Part shown: one piece after another, positions 41,906 to 49,905 of the stretch | How positions within the stretch are numbered: position 1 is the first letter of the stretch | How the letters are laid out: every line of letters starts with the position of its first letter | Origin: Streptomyces sp. Y2F8-2 | Lineage (GTDB): Bacteria; Actinomycetota; Actinomycetes; Streptomycetales; Streptomycetaceae | Direction of reading: 5' to 3' | Length of the DNA stretch: 64,000 nt | Assembly (NCBI RefSeq): GCF_014905555.1 | Contig: NZ_BNGS01000008.1 | Coordinates: forward strand, 310,001 to 374,000 | Made by a program: the position numbers and the translations under genes | Notes under the pieces: model-generated | Database searches by the model: none | Seen by the model: the letters and a program-made list of their open reading frames with translations, nothing else | Told to the model about the DNA's origin: nothing

Positions 41906-42415
41906 TTACGTGCTTGCGGGTGTACGGGTGGTCTGGTGGGCAACGGATTCCGTCGCGGGTGCGGCCTGCGCGAGCCGCGGAGTGGAACGGCAGTCGCCGA
42001 AGCTCTCCCTGAGCCGTGCCATGAGCTGGATGAGGCGGCCGACGTCGTCCTCCGACCAGTCGCTCAGCCGGTCGGCGAGCAGCGCGGCGGTGCGCCGGGA
42101 CAGCTCGTCGAGCTGGATACGGCCGGGCGCCGTCAGACGCAGGATGCGGGAGCGCTTGTCCGCGGGGTCCGGGCGGCGCTCGATCCAGCCGCGATCCGCG
42201 ACGTGCGCGACGTGACGGCTGGTGACCGACATGTCGACGGCGAGCAGCTCCGCGAGCTTGCTCATGCGCATGTCGCCGTGGCGGCCGAGCAGTGTCAGCA
42301 CGGCGGCGGAACCGCCGGGGCAGTCGGGCGGCAGGCAGCGCCCGAGGTCTCGCTTCACGGCGCCGAAGGCGCTGAGCTGACGCGCCAGCTCTTCGTACTG
42401 CGCTCGCTCGGCCAT
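41906..42415 (-). CDS. MarR-family regulator
   Basis: The 169-residue protein has the MarR winged helix: MRMSKLAELLAVDMSVTSRH (recognition part), then the wing DPADKRSRILRLT. AAGGAGGTG precedes the ATG. It is the first gene of the exporter operon, and two TTGC-N5-GCAA boxes lie in its promoter, so it likely controls itself and the exporter and responds to a phenolic or drug-like ligand. Confidence 0.9.
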   Translation of the reverse strand: MAERAQYEELARQLSAFGAVKRDLGRCLPPDCPGGSAAVLTLLGRHGDMRMSKLAELLAVDMSVTSRHVAHVADRGWIERRPDPADKRSRILRLTAPGRIQLDELSRRTAALLADRLSDWSEDDVGRLIQLMARLRESFGDCRSTPRLAQAAPATESVAHQTTRTPAST

Positions 42416-42433
42416 GGCACCTCCTTCTCATCG

Positions 42434-42474
42434 TTGCCTGGAGCAACCATAAGGAGATTGGTTGCTGCAGGCAA
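42434..42474. promoter_or_regulatory. Double MarR operator
   Basis: Two palindromes TTGC-N5-GCAA (42434-42446 and 42462-42474) are arranged as a 15-bp inverted repeat with one mismatch and an 11-base spacer, 19-59 bases before the MarR start. Confidence 0.7.
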
Positions 42475-42660
42475 ATGAAACGAGTCTCTCCGGGCTAAAA
42501 ACTTGGCAAAGGCAAGCGTTGGCGAAAGTAAATGTGCAGGTGGCGGGGGGTGCCTGTCTGTGGCACGGCTGTGAACGGCCTCGCGGCAGGCCCCCGCACG
42601 GAGCCACTCACAGAACCCTCACTTGGGCAGTACCCCACGTATTCGCTAGGGTCCGGGGCC

Positions 42661-42858
42661 ATGGCTAACACCCAGGGCCCCCAGGGCAACTACGACCCCG
42701 CTGGCAGCACGCAGATGTTCCGCGCGTTCGTCGACGAGGCGGCCCCTCAGGGCCGGCAGCAGGCGGCCGCTCCGGCCGGCCCCCGCATCGGCCTGATCGT
42801 CGGCGTCGTGGTCGCCGTCGCGATCGTCGCCGCGGTGGCCTGGCTGGCGCTGAAGTAG
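42661..42858 (+). CDS. 65-residue single-span membrane protein
   Basis: The small protein has a soluble head of about 40 residues (NTQGPQGNYDPAGSTQM) and a C-terminal membrane helix (GLIVGVVVAVAIVAAVAWLA). Similar tail-anchored small proteins occur throughout Streptomyces; the function is unknown. Confidence 0.6.
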   Translation: MANTQGPQGNYDPAGSTQMFRAFVDEAAPQGRQQAAAPAGPRIGLIVGVVVAVAIVAAVAWLALK

Positions 42859-42877
42859 GCCGACGCCCGCACCTCCG

Positions 42878-43663
42878 CTACATCCACCGGACGGTCACGT
42901 CCCGCGTCTCGACGTGCATCCCGAGCGGTACCCCCCCCCACGCTCGACTTCGCTCGCGCGGGGGGACCCCCATGGCCTCGACGCACACCGTCCAGGTCCC
43001 TTTCACCGACGCCCCGGCGGCGATCGGCGCGGGCAGCGCCTCCGTGGACTCCATCGTCGCCCAGTCGGTCCCGAGTGCCCCGATGACGTGCGTTCCGAGG
43101 GTCACCGTGCCCGAACGCACCGGGGTGCCGCCGGTGTTGCGGAAGAGGACGGTCACGTTCTCGCACCAGCGGTGGTCGGTGGGCTGCCGCTCGGGTCGGC
43201 CCGCGGTGAGCACCGCGGGTCCACTCGGTGTGGGGCGAGGAGTGGTCGGCGTGGGAGAGGGTGAAACGGGGCCGGGCGCGGGCGACTTGGTACCGGTGCC
43301 GGTCTGGATGGCCGCACCGGCCGTTTCCCGCACGGCTGTCGGGCTCGGGGCCGGGCCGTCACCGGCTGCCGCAGAGGCGCTTGCGCGGGAGTCCGGGATG
43401 CCCGGACTCCTGGTCCCGGAGGTCTTGTTCCCGGCGGTCCCGGTCCCGGACGGCCCGTCGAGGGGGGCTACTGTCACGTCCCCGGTCGGCGCCACCGCCG
43501 GACCGGACGCCGGAGGGCCGCCGCCCGCGGGGCCGACCGCCACGTATGCCTCACCGTCCGCGCCGCCGGTACCCGCGGCCAGAATCCCGCCCAGGCAGAC
43601 GGCGACCGCCGACGCCCCGACCACGAGCCCCTGACGGCCCCGCAACCACGTCGCTGGAAGCAT
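42878..43663 (-). CDS. Exported Pro/Thr-rich protein with a C-terminal beta domain
   Basis: The 261-residue protein has a signal-like N terminus (GLVVGASAVAVCLGGILAAG), a low-complexity Pro/Ser/Thr linker to about residue 155, and a beta-rich C-terminal domain with two Cys (RWCENVTVLF and WTVCVEAMG). It may be a wall-associated domain on a stalk. A miniature palindromic repeat is inserted in frame near the end, adding GVPPRERSRAWGG. Confidence 0.65.
   Translation of the reverse strand: MLPATWLRGRQGLVVGASAVAVCLGGILAAGTGGADGEAYVAVGPAGGGPPASGPAVAPTGDVTVAPLDGPSGTGTAGNKTSGTRSPGIPDSRASASAAAGDGPAPSPTAVRETAGAAIQTGTGTKSPAPGPVSPSPTPTTPRPTPSGPAVLTAGRPERQPTDHRWCENVTVLFRNTGGTPVRSGTVTLGTHVIGALGTDWATMESTEALPAPIAAGASVKGTWTVCVEAMGVPPRERSRAWGGVPLGMHVETRDVTVRWM
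42934..42973. repeat. Miniature palindromic repeat, copy 2
   Basis: It matches the element at 33673-33712 along most of its 40 bases (CCCCCAC-N-CTCG-N-CTTCGCTCG-N-GCGGGGGGACCCCC). It lies inside the exported-protein gene and keeps its frame. Confidence 0.7.
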
Positions 43664-43975
43664 CGCGCCAGTGTGGCTGACAGTCCGTCAATTCGGAAGC
43701 CCCGGTGTGGCACACGGGCCTGCCCCGTCCACCTGGTGCCGTCCGTCCCGTCGGTCGCGGGCCGCTCGCGGACGCGGCCACTGCGGCCGAGGCCCCGGTG
43801 AACCAGCGGTGCCGCCGAATGTTCCGCACCGTACCGACGACCCGCTCCCGAAGCAGGCCGCCGTCTCAAGCGGGTACCGGTCGGCCTGTGCCGTCGACGA
43901 GTCGCTGCGACGCAGGCCGGCCAGGACGGAGGGCAGCGCACGACAGCGCGCCACCGCCGAGGGCTGCGCGGTGGC
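43664..43975. other. Gene-free interval
   Basis: About 310 bases separate the exported-protein gene from the sigN-like gene. No frame here shows a convincing protein, and I see no strong repeat. Confidence 0.4.
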
Positions 43976-44923
43976 TCAGTCCGAGATCAGGCCCTCCCGC
44001 AGCTGTGCCAGCGTGCGGGTCAGGAGGCGGGAGACGTGCATCTGGGAGATGCCGACCTCCTCGCCGATCTGCGACTGCGTCATGTTCGCGAAGAAGCGGA
44101 GCATGATGATCCGCCGCTCACGGGGCGGCAGCTTGGCCAGCAGCGGCTTGAGGGACTCGCGGTACTCCACACCCTCCAGGGCCGAGTCCTCGTAGCCGAG
44201 CCGGTCCGCGAGCGAGCCCTCGCCGCCGCCGTCGTCCTCGGGGGTCGGGGAGTCCAGCGAGGACGCCGTGTAGGCGTTGCCGACCGCGAGGCCGTCGACC
44301 ACGTCCTCCTCCGACACACCCAGCGCGGAGGCCAGTTCGGTGACCGTCGGGGAGCGGTCCAGCTTCTGCGACAGCTCGTCGCTGGCCTTGGTGAGGGCCA
44401 GGCGCAGCTCCTGGAGGCGGCGCGGCACCCGCACCGACCAGGAGGTGTCCCGGAAGAACCGCTTGATCTCGCCCACGACCGTCGGCATCGCGAAGGTCGG
44501 GAACTCCACGCCCCGCTCGCAGTCGAAGCGGTCGATCGCCTTGATCAGGCCGATCGTGCCGACCTGGACGATGTCCTCCATCGGTTCGTTACGGCTGCGG
44601 AAGCGGGCCGCCGCGTACCGGACGAGCGGGAGGTTGAGCTCGATGAGCGTGTCCCGGACGTAGGCACGCTCCGGGCTGTTCTCGTCGAGTGCGGCGAGCC
44701 GCAGGAACAGGGAGCGGGACAGGGTGCGGGTGTCGATGCCCTCCGTGGACGGAAGGTCCGGGGCCTCGGGGGCCGGAAGAGCCTCGGCGCCCGGGAGGTC
44801 CTGGGCGGGAAGGGTCTCGGCACCCGGGAGGTCCTGAGGGGCCTGAAGGTCCTGGAGCACGTCGGGCGCGGAGTCGCTCTGCATGAGCGTGAGCACCTTC
44901 GAGCTGCCCTGGTCTGCGGACAT
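43976..44923 (-). CDS. sigN: SigB-type sigma factor, probably SigN
   Basis: The 315-residue protein has an N-terminal low-complexity stretch with repeated DLPGAE units (residues 25-60), sigma-2 (RFRSRNEPMEDIVQVGTIGL and FPTFAMPTVVGEIKRFFRD), sigma-3, and sigma-4 with MTQSQIGEEVGISQMHVSRL. This is the SigB/F/G group that works with anti-sigma and STAS proteins in stress and development. The symbol rests on gene order (sigN then sigF, followed by tadA and upp, as I recall for S. coelicolor). ATG 44923 follows AAGGGGGTGG. A 14-bp palindrome lies about 140 bases upstream. Confidence 0.72.
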   Translation of the reverse strand: MSADQGSSKVLTLMQSDSAPDVLQDLQAPQDLPGAETLPAQDLPGAEALPAPEAPDLPSTEGIDTRTLSRSLFLRLAALDENSPERAYVRDTLIELNLPLVRYAAARFRSRNEPMEDIVQVGTIGLIKAIDRFDCERGVEFPTFAMPTVVGEIKRFFRDTSWSVRVPRRLQELRLALTKASDELSQKLDRSPTVTELASALGVSEEDVVDGLAVGNAYTASSLDSPTPEDDGGGEGSLADRLGYEDSALEGVEYRESLKPLLAKLPPRERRIIMLRFFANMTQSQIGEEVGISQMHVSRLLTRTLAQLREGLISD

Positions 44924-45036
44924 GCCACCCCCTTTGGGTCGCGGGACGGTCGCGGCGGACGCTCCCGTCGTAGGAACGCAGCCTCCCCTGAAATACCGGT
45001 CGCGAGGCCGCGGCAAACGCGCTCCCGGAAGAATGT

Positions 45037-45075
45037 CACATGTCGGCAACACGCTGTAGTGACATGTCGACATGT
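45037..45075. promoter_or_regulatory. Palindrome and half-site upstream of the sigN-like gene
   Basis: ACATGTCGACATGT at 45062-45075 is a perfect 14-bp palindrome. A direct half-site CACATGTCG lies at 45037-45045, about 24 bases away. Both are in the promoter gap and could bind a developmental regulator. Confidence 0.5.
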
Positions 45076-45168
45076 GAAACGCGAATGCGCCCTGGTTGGA
45101 AGGGTTCTGAGGGTTTTTCAGCGCAGAGTTGTCGGGAAGGGCGCTTGCGGGTGATTCGCTCGCGTGAG

Positions 45169-46149
45169 TTATGCGTCGATCCTGTTTGCGGATCTCAGAC
45201 GCGCAAAGCTCCGCGCCAGGAGCCTTGACACATGCATCTGGGAGACACCCAGTTCGGCGCTGATCTGGGACTGGGTGAGGTTGCTGTAGTAGCGCAGCAG
45301 CAGGATCCGCTGCTCGCGCTCGGGCAGCTGGACGAGCAGATGCCGTACGAGGTCGCGGTGCTCGACGCCGTCGAGGGCGGGGTCCTCGTAGCCGAGCCGG
45401 TCGAGCAGGCCGGGGAGTCCGTCGCCCTCCTGGGCGGCCTCGAGGGAGGTCGCGTGGTACGAGCGGCCCGCCTCGATGCAGGACAACACCTCGTCCTCGG
45501 AGATGCGCAGCCGCTCGGCGATCTCGGCGGTGGTGGGGGAGCGTCCGTACGCCGTCGTCAGGTCCTCGGTGGCGCTGTTGACCTGTACCCACAGCTCGTG
45601 CAGCCGGCGCGGGACGTGGACGGTGCGGACGTTGTCGCGGAAGTAGCGCTTGATCTCGCCGACGACGGTGGGCATCGCGAAGGTCGGGAACTGCACGCCG
45701 CGGTCGGGGTCGAAGCGGTCGATGGCGTTGATCAGGCCGATGGTGCCGACCTGGACGACGTCCTCCATGGGCTCGTTGCGGGAGCGGAAGCGGGCGGCGG
45801 CGTAGCGGACGAGGGGGAGGTTCGCCTCGATGAGCGCGCCACGCACGCGGTGGTGCTCCGGGGTGCCGGGTTCCAGCTCCTTGAGCTGGGCGAAGAGCAT
45901 CTGAGTGAGGGCCCGGGTGTCGGCGCCGCGGCGTCTGGCGGCTTCCTGTGGGTGGGCGGGGGCGGGATCGGGGCCGGGGGTCGGTTCGGTCGCGTGGGCG
46001 TGGGCGGGGTCCGTGCCGGATGCCGGATGCCGGTCGGAGGACGGGGCCGGAGCCTCGTCCTCCTGGGGCGGCGCAGTACTGGCCGACACGGTCAACGCCA
46101 CCTCTTCATCCGTCAACGCATCTGTCAACTCACCGTCAAAAGCGGTCAT
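45169..46149 (-). CDS. sigF: SigB-type sigma factor, probably SigF
   Basis: The 326-residue protein is closely related to the preceding sigma factor. The sigma-2 block is nearly identical (RFRSRNEPMEDVVQVGTIGL), and sigma-4 has LTQSQISAELGVSQMHVSRL. The first 80 residues are a distinct Pro/His/Asp-rich head. In S. coelicolor SigF acts late in spore maturation. The start is ATG 46149; no strong ribosome site is seen. The stop lies 245 bases before the sigN-like start, leaving room for a separate promoter. Confidence 0.72.
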   Translation of the reverse strand: MTAFDGELTDALTDEEVALTVSASTAPPQEDEAPAPSSDRHPASGTDPAHAHATEPTPGPDPAPAHPQEAARRRGADTRALTQMLFAQLKELEPGTPEHHRVRGALIEANLPLVRYAAARFRSRNEPMEDVVQVGTIGLINAIDRFDPDRGVQFPTFAMPTVVGEIKRYFRDNVRTVHVPRRLHELWVQVNSATEDLTTAYGRSPTTAEIAERLRISEDEVLSCIEAGRSYHATSLEAAQEGDGLPGLLDRLGYEDPALDGVEHRDLVRHLLVQLPEREQRILLLRYYSNLTQSQISAELGVSQMHVSRLLARSFARLRSANRIDA

Positions 46150-46242
46150 AGCATCACAAGAAATGGACACTGTGCGCAAGCACCGCATAACTCCGTGTTG
46201 AGAGAGGGGCGGGGGCAGAGATTGGGGCACAAGACGCAGGAA

Positions 46243-46269
46243 AGCCCTCCACTGTTCCGGTGGAGGGCT
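46243..46269. terminator. Hairpin between the Dabb and sigF-like genes
   Basis: The 10-bp arms AGCCCTCCAC and GTGGAGGGCT with a 7-base loop lie after the stop of the Dabb gene. Confidence 0.75.
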
Positions 46270-46308
46270 CCGTCGCTTGTGTCGCCCGGAATCGGTGGGC
46301 GGTGTCGC

Positions 46309-46602
46309 TCAGATTTCGTAGTCGGCGATCACCCAAGTGGCGAACTCGCGCCACAGGGCGACGCCCGCCTGGTGCGCCGGGTGTTCCAGGTAGCGCTTGA
46401 GGGCGTCCGTGTCGTCCACCGCCGAGTTGATCGCGAAGTCGTGGGCGACGGGGCGGTCGCTGATGTTCCAGCCCAGCTCCCAGAAGCGGAGCTCGTCGAT
46501 CAGGCCGCCGAGGGCCTCGAAGGCGCGGACGCCCTCCACGACGCGCGGGTCGTCGCGCTGGACGCCCTCGTTGAGCTTGAAGAGGACCAGGTGGCGGATC
46601 AC
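46309..46602 (-). CDS. Dabb (stress-responsive A/B barrel) protein
   Basis: The 97-residue protein is a single Dabb domain: MIRHLVLFKLNEGVQRDD at the start, FAINSAVDDTDALKRYLEHP in the middle, and the HPAHQAG His pair. The domain dimerises into a barrel. Bacterial members mostly have unknown ligands. Confidence 0.85.
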   Translation of the reverse strand: MIRHLVLFKLNEGVQRDDPRVVEGVRAFEALGGLIDELRFWELGWNISDRPVAHDFAINSAVDDTDALKRYLEHPAHQAGVALWREFATWVIADYEI

Positions 46603-46672
46603 GGGTGCTCCCAGGGGTACGGCAACGGCGGCGGCCGCCGGCCGGCGGTTCGTGCGGGGCCTTGAGGGGGCC

Positions 46673-46849
46673 TTACTTGGCGCCGTCGGCGAGCCAGGTC
46701 ATGAAGTGGCCGATGGCCTTGGCGGCGCTCGAGATGCCTTCGAACCCTATCTGCACGTAGTCGGCGGCCTTGGCCGGATCGGTGATGATCACATAAAGCA
46801 CGAAGACCACGAGCACGTAGAACGCGATCTTCTTTCCCGGTACCGCCAC
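46673..46849 (-). CDS. 58-residue membrane protein
   Basis: Starting at GTG 46849 with GGGGGAGG 5 bases upstream, the small protein has one membrane helix (IAFYVLVVFVLYVIIT) and an amphipathic tail (YVQIGFEGISSAAKAIGHFM). It is of a kind seen widely in Streptomyces. Its function is unknown. Confidence 0.6.
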   Translation of the reverse strand: MAVPGKKIAFYVLVVFVLYVIITDPAKAADYVQIGFEGISSAAKAIGHFMTWLADGAK

Positions 46850-47235
46850 CGTGGCCTCCCCCGTCTCTTCCGCCCCGAGGGGCCGGTTCGCCGCGGGTGA
46901 GTGTAACCCGGCCAGGTGTTCGGGGCTTCGCAAAAGATCACGTATGCACCATGTCCTCACCCGTTCCTGTCCGTACGGGGACTTCGGGACCAATGGCCCG
47001 GGGGGAGGGGCCGTTCGGCCGGGTTGCCGGGGCCTCGTGAAACCGGAGGATGGAGAGGAGCCCACCGGACCGGCAGGGCCGGGAGGGCAGGGAGGACCGG
47101 ACCGGGTGACCGGACCCGGCTGGGACCCGCACCGCGAGGTCCCCGAGCCGCGAGGCGGCCCCGACGCCCGTGTCCTCATGGGAGGGGACGGCGCCCTGTT
47201 CCCCCGAGGCCGCCGCCCCGCTCCAGGGGGCGGGC

Positions 47236-47273
47236 CGAAGCCCCGGCGCACTGAGCGGCACGCCGGGGCTTCG
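47236..47273. terminator. Hairpin in the intergenic gap
   Basis: The 13-bp arms CGAAGCCCCGGCG and CGCCGGGGCTTCG enclose 12 bases. It has the form of a bidirectional terminator. Confidence 0.6.
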
Positions 47274-47349
47274 TGCCGCATGGATACGTCCGGTCCCCTG
47301 CGCAGATCGAGGCGCGTGCTACCCCTTGTGCACGACCGGCGCACACGAC

Positions 47350-47378
47350 GAAGGGCCCCACCGACGGCGGGGCCCTTC
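47350..47378 (-). terminator. Terminator of tRNA-Ser(CGA)
   Basis: The stem GAAGGGCCCC with GGGGCCCTTC lies directly downstream of the minus-strand tRNA. Confidence 0.8.
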
Positions 47379-47383
47379 TTCAG

Positions 47384-47468
47384 CGGTAGCGGAGGGATTT
47401 GAACCCTCGGTGACTTGCGCCACACTCGCTTTCGAGGCGAGCTCCTTCGGCCGCTCGGACACGCTACC
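47384..47468 (-). tRNA. tRNA-Ser(CGA)
   Basis: On the minus strand the acceptor GGTAGCG pairs with CGCTACC. The anticodon stem CTCGC/GCGAG surrounds the loop CTCGAAA, giving anticodon CGA (reads UCG). A class II variable arm and T-loop GTTCAAATC are present. Confidence 0.94.
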
Positions 47469-47536
47469 GAGGGAGACCCTACCCCAAGGTGGGCCGTGGT
47501 CTGAAATCCGTTTCCGGGCATCGCCCGGGGCGGGGC

Positions 47537-48028
47537 TCAGCGGACCCGGAAGAAGTCCGTCAGCAGCCGTGCGCAGTCGTCCGCGAGCACACCGGCGATC
47601 ACCTCCGGGCGGTGGTTCAGGCGCCGGTCGCGCACCAGGTCCCACAGCGACCCGACCGCGCCCGCCTTCTCGTCGCGCGCACCGTAGACCAGCCGCTCCA
47701 CCCGGGACTGCTGCACCGCGCCGGCACACATGGTGCAGGGCTCCAGGGTGACGACGAGCGTGCAGCCGGGCAGCCGCCACTCGCCGAGCGCAGCCGCGGC
47801 CCGGCGGAGCGCGACGATCTCCGCGTGGGCCGACGGATCGCCCGTCGCCTCGCGCTCGTTGTGACCGGTGGCCAGCACCGAGCCGTCCCGGGACAGCACG
47901 ACGGCACCGACGGGCACGTCACCGCCCTGGACGGCCCGCGCCGCCTCGTCCAGGGCAAGACGCATGGCGGCCCGCCAGCGGTCGCGCACCGGGTCGGGGG
48001 CCGGCGCCCGGTCCTCGGTCACCCGCAC
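47537..48028 (-). CDS. tadA: tRNA-specific adenosine deaminase
   Basis: The 163-residue zinc deaminase converts the wobble adenosine of tRNA-Arg(ACG) to inosine. The zinc and catalytic motifs are HAEIVAL near residue 70 and EPCTMCAGA near 97. It is partnered by the next upstream gene (tRNA adenosine deaminase-associated protein), 2 bases away. A tRNA-Arg(ACG) gene, its substrate, lies at 14270 in this window. The start is GTG 48028. Confidence 0.92.
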   Translation of the reverse strand: MRVTEDRAPAPDPVRDRWRAAMRLALDEAARAVQGGDVPVGAVVLSRDGSVLATGHNEREATGDPSAHAEIVALRRAAAALGEWRLPGCTLVVTLEPCTMCAGAVQQSRVERLVYGARDEKAGAVGSLWDLVRDRRLNHRPEVIAGVLADDCARLLTDFFRVR

Positions 48029-48030
48029 AC

Positions 48031-48564
48031 CTAGCGGACGGTCTCCAGGACCTCCGAGGCACCCAGCGCCTCGGCGATCGCGTTGAGCGCGTCGTCGGCG
48101 TCCAGGGCGCGCAACTCCTTCTCGGAGACACCGAGGTCGTCGAGGATCTCGCTGTCTCCCACGGGGCCGTGCGGCACGGCGGCGTCCGTACCGGTCGCGT
48201 CCTCGTCGTCGGCGTCCTCGGGCTCACCGTCCTCCGTGCCGTCGAGGTCGAGGGAGTCCAGGTCCGGACCGTCGTCGCCGGGCTCCCTTCCGAGCAGTTC
48301 GTCGGTGAGCAGGATCTCGCCGTACGAACTGCGGGCTGCGGCAGCGGCGTCCGAGACGTAGATACGAGGGTCGTCCTCGCCGTCCACGCGGACGACGCCG
48401 AACCACGCGTCCTCCTGCTCGATCAGGACGAGCACCGTGTCGTCGTCGGCCGAGGCTTCCCGGGCCAGGTCGGCCAGGTCGGACAGCGTCTCCACATCGT
48501 CGAGCTCTGTGTCGCTCGCTTCCCACCCGTCTTCGGTGCGCGCGAGCAGTGCGGCGAAGTACAC
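48031..48564 (-). CDS. tRNA adenosine deaminase-associated protein
   Basis: The 177-residue acidic protein belongs to the actinobacterial family always found beside tadA. It starts YFAALLARTEDGWEASDTEL, has a central VLVLIEQEDAWFGVVRVD and a very acidic linker, and ends VSEKELRALDADDALNAI. Its role is unknown. GTG 48564 is chosen because GGGAGAG lies 5 bases upstream; the ATG further upstream has no such site. Confidence 0.82.
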   Translation of the reverse strand: MYFAALLARTEDGWEASDTELDDVETLSDLADLAREASADDDTVLVLIEQEDAWFGVVRVDGEDDPRIYVSDAAAAARSSYGEILLTDELLGREPGDDGPDLDSLDLDGTEDGEPEDADDEDATGTDAAVPHGPVGDSEILDDLGVSEKELRALDADDALNAIAEALGASEVLETVR

Positions 48565-48838
48565 CGTGACTCTCCCACTGGTCATAGGTGTGCCGGTTGG
48601 GGGTCCCCCCGGCGGAGGTTCTGGGCGGAGAGAGCTGGGCTCCGAGCCCCACCCACTCGGAATCGTGGCAGAAACAAGGCGTTCAGGGGACGTCTTCGGC
48701 TCCCTGTGTCTGGCTGTTTTGATCGCGAGCACTCGAGCAGAGCGGTCCACTCACCAGCGCACTCGTTGCCGCCACCTGCGGATCGTACGCGGCCTTCGCC
48801 GGTGTGGCCGCACGACCACCCCCGCGGCGGCCGCGTCG

Positions 48839-49024
48839 CTACCAGCGGAAGGTGCGCATACGCATGGCGTGACGCAGCCGTGCGGCCTTGGCGCGGCGGG
48901 GCTGGACGCGGGCGCGCAGCTCCCGTGCCTCCGCCAGTTCACGCAGGAACCTGGCGCGGCGCCGCCTGCGCTCGGCGTCCGACTCCTGTGCCTCCGGCTC
49001 GTCGGGGGACTCCTGGTCCGGCAT
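48839..49024 (-). CDS. 61-residue Arg-rich small protein
   Basis: The protein has an acidic head (PDQESPDEPEAQESDAE) and an Arg/Ala-rich helix (RRRRRARFLRELAEARELRA). It could bind nucleic acid. It is divergent from upp with a 97-base gap. The function is unknown. Confidence 0.55.
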   Translation of the reverse strand: MPDQESPDEPEAQESDAERRRRRARFLRELAEARELRARVQPRRAKAARLRHAMRMRTFRW

Positions 49025-49121
49025 CGTCACACCACCCCTGTTCCGTTCCTCCCACTTTCCCTCTGATGGGGGGTTCGATGCCAGGTCCGGACGGACGCGG
49101 TGGCCCGGTTACTGTGGGGGC

Positions 49122-49757
49122 ATGCGTCTCCATGTCGTCGACCACCCCCTGGTCGCCCACAAGCTCACCACGTTGCGCGACCGGCGCACCGACTCCGCGA
49201 CCTTCCGTCGGCTGGCCGACGAACTCGTCACCCTGCTCGCCTACGAGGCGACGCGGGACGTGCGCACCGAGGCGATCGAGATCGAGACGCCGGTCGCCAC
49301 GACCACCGGCGTCAAGCTGTCGCGTCCGCGCCCGCTGGTCGTGCCGATCCTGCGCGCCGGGCTCGGCATGCTGGACGGCATGGTGCGGCTGCTGCCGACC
49401 GCCGAGGTGGGCTTCCTGGGCATGATCCGCAACGAGGAGACCCTCCAGGCCTCCACGTACGCGACACGCATGCCGGAGGACCTCTCGGGGCGGCAGGTGT
49501 ACGTCCTGGACCCGATGCTCGCGACCGGCGGCACGCTCGTCGCGGCGATCCAGGAGCTGATCAAGCGCGGCGCGGACGATGTGACGGCCGTGGTGCTGCT
49601 GGCCGCTCCGGAGGGCGTCGAGGTCATGGAACGCGAACTGGCGGGCACGCCGGTCACGGTGGTGACGGCCGCGGTCGACGAGCGCCTGAACGAGCACGGC
49701 TACATCGTTCCGGGCCTCGGGGACGCCGGGGACCGGCTGTACGGGGCGGCCGAGTAG
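49122..49757 (+). CDS. upp: Uracil phosphoribosyltransferase
   Basis: The 211-residue enzyme makes UMP from uracil and PRPP (pyrimidine salvage). Motifs: LRAGLGMLDG, the PRPP loop YVLDPMLATGGTLVAA, and the C-terminal uracil-binding NEHGYIVPGLGDAGDR. The length and all motifs are normal. Confidence 0.96.
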   Translation: MRLHVVDHPLVAHKLTTLRDRRTDSATFRRLADELVTLLAYEATRDVRTEAIEIETPVATTTGVKLSRPRPLVVPILRAGLGMLDGMVRLLPTAEVGFLGMIRNEETLQASTYATRMPEDLSGRQVYVLDPMLATGGTLVAAIQELIKRGADDVTAVVLLAAPEGVEVMERELAGTPVTVVTAAVDERLNEHGYIVPGLGDAGDRLYGAAE

Positions 49758-49905
49758 GGAACGTAGGGGCGGCACGGCCCCGGAACAGCCCCGGACCGGC
49801 CGTGCGGTCTCCGCACGAGGCCGCACGGCCGCACCGCACGGAACCGGGGACCAGGGACGGCGGCCGGTGCGGTTGCCCGGGGCCGGGGCCGGGCCCGGAA
49901 GAACC

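Larger units (their letters stand above)
46850..47383. other. Gene-free interval before tRNA-Ser(CGA)
   Basis: About 530 bases carry no convincing gene. Two hairpins lie here, at 47236-47273 and 47350-47378. Confidence 0.5.

Noticed and set aside
38629..42012. An open frame of more than 1100 codons opposite the YceI and MFS genes
   Set aside because: It spans two real genes on the other strand, has low-complexity Gly/Arg/Asp content and no start context.
43688..43954. A small minus-strand gene between the exported protein and the sigN-like gene
   Set aside because: The translation is low-complexity with no ribosome site and no similarity that I recognise.
46851..47402. A 183-codon plus-strand frame before tRNA-Ser(CGA)
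   Set aside because: It runs through two hairpins and into the tRNA, and its product is Gly/Arg/Pro-rich without pattern.
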